Source: Luteimonas abyssi (GTDB lineage: Bacteria; Pseudomonadota; Gammaproteobacteria; Xanthomonadales; Xanthomonadaceae). From it: a stretch of DNA of 64,000 bases. The DNA lies in assembly GCF_001482195.1 (NCBI RefSeq), contig NZ_KQ759763.1, positions 380,153 to 444,152 on the forward strand, in the 5' to 3' direction. Of the stretch, positions 20,089 to 28,894 are shown one piece after another (within the stretch, counting starts at the first letter, position 1; each line of letters starts with the position of its first letter). The notes beneath the pieces are model-generated. The model searched no databases and had not been told where the DNA came from. It was given only the letters and a program-made list of their open reading frames with translations. The translations under genes and the position numbers were made by a program.

Positions 20089-21207
20089 TCAGGCGACGGC
20101 AGTCGGCCGTGCAGACGTCATCATGGCGGCCGCCTGTTCGCGCCAACCGTCGATGCGTCCGCTCATGCCGGTGCGGCGCAGGTACTCCTCGTCGAGCGTG
20201 TCGCCGCTGACCAGGGCGGTGGCGACATGGACCGCACCGGCCACCCAGAAGCTGCGGGTGCCGGAACGCGCGGGATCGCGCTGGAAGGCGACCCCCTCGA
20301 TGATCGGCATCGGCAGGCCCCACAGGCCGAGCAGATAGGCGCCGGCCTCGCTGTGGCCCGGGATGTCGCCGCTCGTCGCGGCCTGCGGGTCGCGCTCGTC
20401 GCGTACGCCGGGCAGCAGCAGTCCGATGTCCGCCAACAGCGCTGCGGTGGCGCCGAGCTCCGCGCTGGCGTCGGGCAGCATCCGTCGTGCCAGTTGCGAG
20501 GCGATCAGGGCGCGTTGCTGCAGCGCGTACCGCCCCGGGCCGTCGTCGCCGGCATGGGAGAACACTTCGCTGGCGAGGACCAGGTCGCGCAAGGTCGCCT
20601 GGCCCAGCCGGGTGACCGCCGAACGCAGGTCGGTCAGCGTGCGTCCGGCGGAAAAATACGCCGAGTTGCACAGCTGCAGGACCTTGGCCGCGATCGCGGG
20701 GTCTCCGGAAATCAGGCGCGCGATGTCCATCGCGCTGGTGTCTTCGTCGGCTTCGAGCGCCTGCATCAGCGCCAGATAGGTCTGCGGCGGGGACGGCAGG
20801 CGGTCGATACGGCCGATGCACTCGCGCAGCGCCGGGTTGTCGAGCAGTTCGCGGAGTTCTTCGAGGCTGCCGATCGCTTCGAGCAGGGCTTCTTCGCTCA
20901 ACGGCAGCGGCAGGAAGCGGTGCGCGAGCGAGAGCACACGCACCGGCGGCGCCTGTTGGCTGGCGATCAGCGCGATACGCGAGGTTTCAGGCCGCAGCGC
21001 CCGAACCTGTCCGAGCAAGGTCGCGGCCGGCATGTCCGGAAGCGTCGGGGCGACCACGACCACATCGAGCGGTGCGTCGGCGACGATGGCCATGGCGGTG
21101 CCGCCGTCGGCGACATGCTGGATCTGCCAGGCGTCGTCGACGCCGGCCACGAGATCGATGAGATCGGTCGGCAGGCTGTCTTCGCCGCCGACGAACAGAA
21201 TATGCAC
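20089..21207 (-). CDS. HDOD protein with degenerate receiver domain
   Basis: A 372-residue signalling protein. Residues 1-120 look like a response-regulator receiver (MHILFVGGEDS; VVVVAPTLPDMPAATLLGQV), but the phospho-accepting Asp position is not Asp, so it is probably not phosphorylated. Residues about 140-340 are an HDOD domain: RLPSPPQTYLALMQAL, ISGDPAIAAKVLQLCNSAYFS, LRSAVTRLGQATLRDLVLA. HDOD domains resemble HD phosphohydrolases without catalytic residues and act in signalling. The start is a GTG at 21205-21207 with GGGGAG six bases before it. Lies alone between the TonB receptor and ppa. Its partner is unknown. Confidence 0.85.
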   Translation of the reverse strand: MHILFVGGEDSLPTDLIDLVAGVDDAWQIQHVADGGTAMAIVADAPLDVVVVAPTLPDMPAATLLGQVRALRPETSRIALIASQQAPPVRVLSLAHRFLPLPLSEEALLEAIGSLEELRELLDNPALRECIGRIDRLPSPPQTYLALMQALEADEDTSAMDIARLISGDPAIAAKVLQLCNSAYFSAGRTLTDLRSAVTRLGQATLRDLVLASEVFSHAGDDGPGRYALQQRALIASQLARRMLPDASAELGATAALLADIGLLLPGVRDERDPQAATSGDIPGHSEAGAYLLGLWGLPMPIIEGVAFQRDPARSGTRSFWVAGAVHVATALVSGDTLDEEYLRRTGMSGRIDGWREQAAAMMTSARPTAVA

Positions 21208-21328
21208 GCGGTACTCCCCCCGGTCGACCGTGCGCGCTCGCGCCGCGGCCGAGCCGATCATAACAACCGACCGCGCCGGAGGCCCGGCGCGGATCGGGAA
21301 AATGCGACCGGCGCCGCGGTCCGCCGGA

Positions 21329-21862
21329 TCAGCGGTCCTTGTCGAAGGCGACGATCGCGTCTTCGAGGATCTTGCGCGCCTCGGCGGCGTCGCCCCAACC
21401 GTCGATCTTGACCCACTTGCCCTTCTCGAGATCCTTGTAGTGCTCGAAGAAGTGGCCGATGCGTTCCAGCCAGTGGCCGGACACCTTGTCCAGATCATCC
21501 ACGTGCGCGTAGCCGGCGAAGACCTTGTCGACCGGTACCGCCAGCAGTTTCTCGTCGCTGCCGGCCTCGTCGGACATCTTCAGCACGCCGACCGGACGGC
21601 AGCGGATGACCGAGCCCGGGACCAGCGGCAGCGGCAGGATCACCATGACATCGGCCGGGTCGCCGTCGCCGCAGACGGTGTTGGGCACGTAGCCGTAGTT
21701 GCAGGGGTAGCGCATGGGCGTCGACAGCACGCGATCGACGAAGATCGCGCCGCTTTCCTTGTCGACTTCGTACTTGACCGGCTCCGAGTCCTTGGGGATC
21801 TCGATGACGACGTTGATTTCGTGCGGGGGATTCTTGCCGGTGCTGACGAGGTCCAGGCCCAT
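21329..21862 (-). CDS. ppa: Inorganic pyrophosphatase, soluble family I
   Basis: Hydrolyses pyrophosphate to phosphate in the cytoplasm, pulling biosynthetic reactions forward. The 177-residue length is normal for family I. Metal-binding residues are in GDGDPADVMV, and the substrate region in MRYPCNYGYVPNT and the KWVKIDGW C-terminal segment matches the family. ATG at 21860-21862. A membrane proton pyrophosphatase (hppA) is encoded 5 kb further on, so the cell has both soluble and energy-conserving routes. Confidence 0.96.
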   Translation of the reverse strand: MGLDLVSTGKNPPHEINVVIEIPKDSEPVKYEVDKESGAIFVDRVLSTPMRYPCNYGYVPNTVCGDGDPADVMVILPLPLVPGSVIRCRPVGVLKMSDEAGSDEKLLAVPVDKVFAGYAHVDDLDKVSGHWLERIGHFFEHYKDLEKGKWVKIDGWGDAAEARKILEDAIVAFDKDR

Positions 21863-21977
21863 GGCGATGGCGGCTCCACTGAAGATCGGCGCGACGCGCC
21901 GGGGGTGAAAGGGGGCGTCATTCTACGTCGCCGGGCTGTTGCGCCGCAGCACATGACGGATCTCGGGTGATCCCGAG

Positions 21978-22033
21978 GGTGGGGTACGCCCTAGCTGGCG
22001 ACCCCCCGTACCCGGGCGTATCTATACCCCACC
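21978..22033. repeat. Interrupted inverted repeat before the M91 gene
   Basis: GGTGGGGTACGCCC (21978-21991) is mirrored by GGGCG (22014-22018) and TACCCCACC (22025-22033), separated by 22 bases. The right arm ends 21 bases before the start codon of the metallopeptidase gene. It may be a regulatory hairpin; a neighbouring small stem CTCGGG/CCCGAG sits at 21962-21976. Confidence 0.3.
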
Positions 22034-22054
22034 GTATCCAGTCACAGGCCCGTC

Positions 22055-23590
22055 ATGAACGATTTGTCGACCGTCTCGCCGTCCCAGTTGCCCTCCCAGT
22101 CGCAGGGGTACTGGAGCGAACAGGAAGCCCAGGCATCGGAGCGCGACAACTTCCTCGATGCGCCGCTGGCGCCGGGCGAGTCGGCCGACGTGCGGATGGG
22201 CGCCCAGCTCAATGCCGCCGAAACCGGCATCGCGATCAACGGCAACGATCGCGGCAGCCAGTTGCCCTCGAAGCAGACCCCGGACGGGAAGCCGATCGTC
22301 GTGGGCGGTCTCCACGAGGGCACCGAAGCCACCGTGACGCGCGAGCGCACCAGCGCCGACGGCCGCGTCAGCAGCGACATGATCGTCCTCGAGACCAAGG
22401 GCGGCAAGGACGACCAAGTCCAGATCAGCCAGCGCGACGACGGCACCCTGGACGTCGACGTCAACGGCGAGCAGTACGCGCTGCGCCTCAACACCCAGCA
22501 GGAACTGAGCCTCCGCACCGGCGACGGCAACGACACGATCATCGCCGCGCCGAACGTCACCGTGAACCTGGTCATCGATGCCGGCGCCGGCGACGACTTC
22601 ATCCGCACCGGCATGGGCGACGACCGGATCTTCGGCGGCGAAGGCAACGACACCATCGAGGTGATCGGCGGCCGCAACGACATCGACGGCGGCCGCGGCG
22701 ACGACGAGATCACCGCGCTCGACGGCGACAACATCATCTTCGGCGGACAGGGCGACAACGTGATCCGCGGCGGCGCGGGCTTCAATTTCATCGACGGCGG
22801 CAACGGCACGTCCGAGATCCACGGCGGCAGTGGGCACAACATCCTGTCCGGTGGCAGCGGCGACACCGAATTCCATCTGGATGCCAACGGGCGCAACCAC
22901 GTCTACACCGGCCTGGGCGACGACACGGTGCACGGCGCGGGCGACAACGACGTGGTCTATGCCGAGGTCGGCGACGTGATCAATGCATCGACCGGCGCAC
23001 GTCCGACCGTCGTCAATGTCGAGATCGATCCGCGGGCCGGGCGGACCGTGGAAGTGACGGGTTCGCAGCAGTTCGTCGATCGCATCGGTGCCGAGATGGA
23101 CTTCCTGCGCAGCTCGCCCGCCGGTGCCCAGATGCTGGGCGAGTTCGACGCGGCCGCCGCGAACAAGGGCAACCGCGTGACCATCCAGGAGCTGGCCAAC
23201 GAGCAGAACGGGTATGCCCAGACCTTCGGCCGCGCCGAGATCACGAACGGACAGGCCGGGCCCGGCGGCAACGTGACCATCAGCTACAACCCGTCCTTCC
23301 ACATGGACGCTTTCCCGTCGCCGACCGTGGTGCTGTACCACGAGATGTCGCACGCCTATAACGGCGTGACCGGCACCTTCCAGCCCGGGACCTATGTCGA
23401 CAGCGGTCCCGACAGCGGTCGAGTGCCCAACGCCGAACGACAGGCCGTGGGTCTCGAGACCTCGGCGCCCCCGTTCGATTTCGACGGCGATCCCAGCACG
23501 CCTCCCACCAGCAGCAACCCGATCCACCTGACCGAGAACGGCCTGCGCCGGGAGCTCGGGTTGCCGGATCGCCCCAGCTACGCCCTGTAA
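22055..23590 (+). CDS. RTX-like repeat protein with M91-type metallopeptidase domain
   Basis: A 511-residue protein without a Sec signal peptide. Residues about 155-306 form glycine/aspartate repeats (GDGNDTI, GAGDDFI, GMGDDRIFGGEGNDTI, GGRGDDEI) like the calcium-binding RTX beta-roll of type I secreted proteins. Residues about 330-511 resemble peptidase family M91 (NleD/HopH1 group): the zinc helix HEMSH at 429-433, and NAERQAVGL with Glu461 as a likely third ligand. The N-terminal 40 residues are Ser/Gln-rich and polar, possibly disordered. M91 proteins are mostly effectors of pathogens or toxin domains. No secretion genes lie nearby, and no TTCG-type plant-inducible box was seen upstream. 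Catalysis and secretion are inferred. Confidence 0.75.
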   Translation: MNDLSTVSPSQLPSQSQGYWSEQEAQASERDNFLDAPLAPGESADVRMGAQLNAAETGIAINGNDRGSQLPSKQTPDGKPIVVGGLHEGTEATVTRERTSADGRVSSDMIVLETKGGKDDQVQISQRDDGTLDVDVNGEQYALRLNTQQELSLRTGDGNDTIIAAPNVTVNLVIDAGAGDDFIRTGMGDDRIFGGEGNDTIEVIGGRNDIDGGRGDDEITALDGDNIIFGGQGDNVIRGGAGFNFIDGGNGTSEIHGGSGHNILSGGSGDTEFHLDANGRNHVYTGLGDDTVHGAGDNDVVYAEVGDVINASTGARPTVVNVEIDPRAGRTVEVTGSQQFVDRIGAEMDFLRSSPAGAQMLGEFDAAAANKGNRVTIQELANEQNGYAQTFGRAEITNGQAGPGGNVTISYNPSFHMDAFPSPTVVLYHEMSHAYNGVTGTFQPGTYVDSGPDSGRVPNAERQAVGLETSAPPFDFDGDPSTPPTSSNPIHLTENGLRRELGLPDRPSYAL

Positions 23591-23683
23591 TCCACCTTCG
23601 GTTGGCATTGCAGACCTTTCGGGAAGGGATCGGGGCGGCCCGCGTTCACGCGGGTCGCCCCATCGCTGATTAGGCTATCGACC

Positions 23684-24373
23684 ATGCTCTCCGTTGCCTC
23701 CCGCGTCCGCCTGTGTGCCGCGTCCTGCCTGATCGGGGCCGGGCTGGTCGGCGCCTGTGCCCACGCCACCGCGCCCGATTCTCCAGGAGCCCCCATGAGC
23801 CCGCCCCCGGCGACCGACGATCCCGCGACCACCGAGGTCGCATCCGATACCCTGCGCCTCACGGCGACGTTCGCGTTCGCCGAGCAGACCGGTGCGGTCT
23901 CGGTCCGGTACCGGCTGGAGAACGGCGGCGCGGACCCGGTCGCCGTGTTCGATCGCGGCGACCGTCATGCGGTGCTGACCGGCCGCCAGACCGAAGGCGT
24001 GGTGGGCGAGCCGATCTTCGTCGAGGACGCTCCCGGCGAGGTGAGCCTGTATCACGCCGCCAGGGCGCTGTCGCAGCCGACGCCGACGGTGCCGCCGACG
24101 CCGCTGGCGGCGAAGCTGGCCGGCGGCGATGCACTGGAAGGCACGTTCGTCCTCGCGCCTCCGACCGAGCAGCCGCTGCGCCGCGTGCGCTGGTGCCTGG
24201 GCGTGGCGCCGTTCGATCCTGCGGCGTTCTCCGCACCCGAGACCCGCGACGGGGTCGAGGTCTGGCGGGCCGGCTTCGAACAGGCGGAGCAGCAGACGTT
24301 GCTGTGCACGGACTGGTTCGACGTGGAGGCCGGTCGCTTCGATGCGGCCGAGCCGGTGCGCGCGGCGCACTGA
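23684..24373 (+). CDS. Hypothetical lipoprotein
   Basis: A 229-residue protein with a lipoprotein signal: hydrophobic core CLIGAGLVGAC, with the lipidated Cys at about residue 25. It is followed by a Pro/Thr/Ala-rich linker. The mature part is beta-rich (LTATFAFAEQTGAVSVRYRL; GDRHAVLTGRQTEGVVGEPI) and has two later cysteines, one in RVRWCLGVAPF and one in LLCTDWFDVE, that could form a disulfide. No named family was recognised. It converges on the L,D-transpeptidase-like gene with a gap of 27 bases. Confidence 0.7.
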   Translation: MLSVASRVRLCAASCLIGAGLVGACAHATAPDSPGAPMSPPPATDDPATTEVASDTLRLTATFAFAEQTGAVSVRYRLENGGADPVAVFDRGDRHAVLTGRQTEGVVGEPIFVEDAPGEVSLYHAARALSQPTPTVPPTPLAAKLAGGDALEGTFVLAPPTEQPLRRVRWCLGVAPFDPAAFSAPETRDGVEVWRAGFEQAEQQTLLCTDWFDVEAGRFDAAEPVRAAH

Positions 24374-24400
24374 AGGTGGGCGACGCCCGGCGTCGCGTGC

Positions 24401-25183
24401 TCAGTCCGCGTGCGCGGTCGCGCCGGCGAGCATCGGTGTGCCGCAGTCCGACAGCAGCAATTCCGAACGCTGGAGCCAGTCCGGGTCCGGGTAATAGGCC
24501 ACCACCAGAGAACCGTCGCGGATGGTGTCGATCAGCTCCCGCGCGACCGCGGAGCGGACCGCGGGACAGCCGAGGCTGCGCCCCAGCCGGCCCTGTGCGA
24601 TCGCCGCGTCCGGGTTCACGTAAGGGGCGCCATGGATGACGATCGCCCGTTCGCGTGCGAGATCGTTGAAACCGGGCTCGAGGCCCTTCAGGCGCAGCGA
24701 GTACCCGTTGCTGCCCACGTAGCTTTCCTGGGTGAGGAACGTGCCCAGGCTGGACTGGTAGCTGCCGTAGATGTTGGAGAACGCGGTGGCCAGGTTTCCG
24801 CCGGTGTTGCGCCCATGGGCGACCCATTCTTCGAACAGCAGGTCGCCGTCGGCCAGGTCGAACACCCAAAGCCGCTGCTGGGTGGACGGGAGCGAATAGT
24901 CGATGACGCTGAGCGTGCGTGGCGCGTCGACGCCGGGCTGGCGCAACGCGCACCCTAGTGCACGGGTGGCGAGTCGCAGGACATCCCGGTCGAGCGCGGG
25001 CGCGACCCTGGCGAGGTGGTCGAACAGGGTGTCCGGTGCCGGAGGCCCCACAGGGATCGCGGGCAGCGTGGACAGTGCCGGGGCAGGCGTCTGCGCCGGC
25101 GTGACCGTCGCGACGGGAGCGGCGGACGTGGCGGCCAGGGGCAGGAGCGCGACGAGCGTGCAGGTCGAGAGACAGCGGCGCAT
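24401..25183 (-). CDS. Murein L,D-transpeptidase-like protein (YkuD_2 type)
   Basis: A 260-residue exported protein. The N-terminal segment MRRCLSTCTLVALLPLAATS is a signal peptide, followed by an Ala/Pro-rich linker. The C-terminal half carries a YkuD-like active site: IVIHGAPYV, then GRLGRSLGCPAV with the catalytic Cys. This matches the catalytic family found in proteins that crosslink or tether peptidoglycan. The start ATG 25181-25183 was chosen for the signal peptide; an upstream ATG at 25219 would add 12 residues. A second L,D-transpeptidase gene lies 84 bases upstream in the same direction. The exact substrate is unknown. Confidence 0.82.
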   Translation of the reverse strand: MRRCLSTCTLVALLPLAATSAAPVATVTPAQTPAPALSTLPAIPVGPPAPDTLFDHLARVAPALDRDVLRLATRALGCALRQPGVDAPRTLSVIDYSLPSTQQRLWVFDLADGDLLFEEWVAHGRNTGGNLATAFSNIYGSYQSSLGTFLTQESYVGSNGYSLRLKGLEPGFNDLARERAIVIHGAPYVNPDAAIAQGRLGRSLGCPAVRSAVARELIDTIRDGSLVVAYYPDPDWLQRSELLLSDCGTPMLAGATAHAD

Positions 25184-25266
25184 GGGGCGCGAGGATACCG
25201 GGCCGGCGTGAGGGATCACGGCGGTGTGAAGGTCGCGTTCAGCGGAAGGTCGGGGTGCTGAACCGG

Positions 25267-26312
25267 TCAGCCTTGCCCCTCATCCGACTCCAGCACCGGC
25301 GCGATCCCGCCATCCGCCGGGTCGTCGCGCACCGCGGGCAGGTCGGTCAGCAGCACGGTGGTGCCGGGTTGAAGCGCCGCGTAGAGCCGATGCGCGAAGG
25401 CGGGGTCGACGTGGAGCGCGCCCTGTTCGAGCTGCATCTGCAGCACTTCCAGCCCATGCGCATCCACGCCCAGCAGGGGGTAGGCGCTCCAGCGATGACG
25501 GGGCCGGCTGGGATCGATCAGGCTGGGGACGGCTTCGGTTTCGCTGCCCACCACCATCAGGACCGAACCGCCCACCCGGAAGCCGGGGCGGACCTCAAGG
25601 GCTGCGTCGCCGACGACCACGCCGTTGCGCATGGCGTAGACGCGCCGTTGCTGCAGGCTGACCAGGACGCTCAGCGGTCCCTGCGCGTCGGCGGTGTCAT
25701 CGCGCCATGCCGCATCGGTCCCGTCGGATGCCTGCGGAAGCGCGGCAGCCTGCCCCTGGCGGTCCACAGGTGCGAGCAGGGCAGGGTGGACCAGGCTCGC
25801 CGGCGAGGCCTTGGCGTCGGCCACCACCACCGTATCGCCGTTGCGGGTGATGCCGAACAGCTTCTCGGCGAAGGCTTGCGGCAGGCGCACGCAGCCGTGG
25901 GACGCGGGATACCCGGGGATCGCCCCGCCCCATGCAGGGCGATGCCGTCCCAGGTGAGTCGTTGCATGAAGGGCATCGACGCGTTGTTGTAGAGGTTGGA
26001 GTGGTGATCGCGGTTCTTCTGCAGGATCGTGAACACTCCGGTCGGCGTCTCCTTGCCTTCTCGGCCGGAGCTGATCGTCGACACGCCGATGGCGATGCCG
26101 TTGCGATAGGCGTAGGCCCGCTGTTCGTCGAGGCTGACCACCAGCACCACCGGGCCGTCGGGGGCGATCTCCGGATGCCAGACGAACTGGCCGGGCTGGA
26201 GGTTGGCGGGGTCGACGGGGGGCGACTCCGCGGCGGCAAGCGCCCGACGCAGCGGCGCCAGGCAGCACAGGGCGAGACCGGTGGACAGCAGCGTGCGGCG
26301 CGTCAGCGGCAT
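25267..26312 (-). pseudogene. Frameshifted L,D-transpeptidase with tandem YkuD domains
   Basis: The frame opens at ATG 26310-26312 with a twin-arginine-like signal (PLTRRTLLSTGLALCC) and a YkuD domain up to IALHGAG. It then loses frame at a run of four G (plus-strand C 25923-25926). The continuation, AIPGYPASHGCVRLP with the catalytic SHGC, lies in another frame, and one added G would restore it. The restored protein would be 348 residues. Its C-terminal half repeats the YkuD pattern without the catalytic motif: VLVSLQQRRVYAMRNGVVVG parallels VVSLDEQRAYAYRNGIAIG. The downstream frame keeps good codon use, so a recent mutation or a sequencing error in the G run are both possible. Confidence 0.8.
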
Positions 26313-26407
26313 GGTGGCGTTCCCTTGGGTGGGTGCGGGACCAGTATGCCCGCGATGGTCCCGCGCGTGCCTGGGTAAGAAGCCGTCCGGATGCCAGGGG
26401 TGGCATC

Positions 26408-26520
26408 CCTTCTCCCGCTTGCGGGAGAAGGTGCCCCGCAGGGGCGGATGAGGGCGCTTTTCCGAGGCATGCCGCCCGATGGCCCTCACCCCAACCCCTC
26501 TCCCGCAAGCGGGAGAGGGG
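26408..26520. repeat. Pair of REP-like palindromes
   Basis: Two GC-rich palindromes sit between the frameshifted L,D-transpeptidase and hppA: 26408-26431 (11-bp arms around TT) and 26495-26520 (12-bp arms around AA). Both have the core TCTCCCGC/GCGGGAGA and are separated by 63 bases. This is the familiar layout of an intergenic REP doublet in Xanthomonadaceae. They may end transcripts or serve as targets of a RAYT transposase, by analogy. Confidence 0.75.
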
Positions 26521-26593
26521 CGGTGGTGCCGTACGGGAGTCGCTTCGATGGGGGCGTGGCGGCGAGGGCGGTGCGGGCGCCCTGCTTTCGGGT

Positions 26594-28621
<2,028 letters not shown>

Positions 28622-28894
28622 ATGACCCCTCCCAGAGTGGAATGCCGGAGCCACCTGCCAAGACGAGGGTGGCCCTCTTCTGCACAGCGGTGATGCGCCC
28701 GGACTATGGCACACCGCCTCGGGATGGGGCTGCCGCAGTGCGGCATGAGAGTGATGGCCGTGCCTGCGGCGGGCAGTAGGCCATCACGGACGGCTCCGCC
28801 GACCGGGCGAATTGGGACATACTGGGCGGGCACATTCGCCGTGGAGTACCGGCGTGTCCGGAAGGGGGCCGGGCGCGTACGTATCGTTCGATCG

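Noticed and set aside
22022..23608. A 528-codon minus-strand frame across the metallopeptidase gene
   Set aside because: Shadow of the RTX-like repeats; no motif and no ribosome binding site.
26413..26520. CRISPR-like paired palindromes
   Set aside because: Only two palindromes in REP layout, no spacer array.
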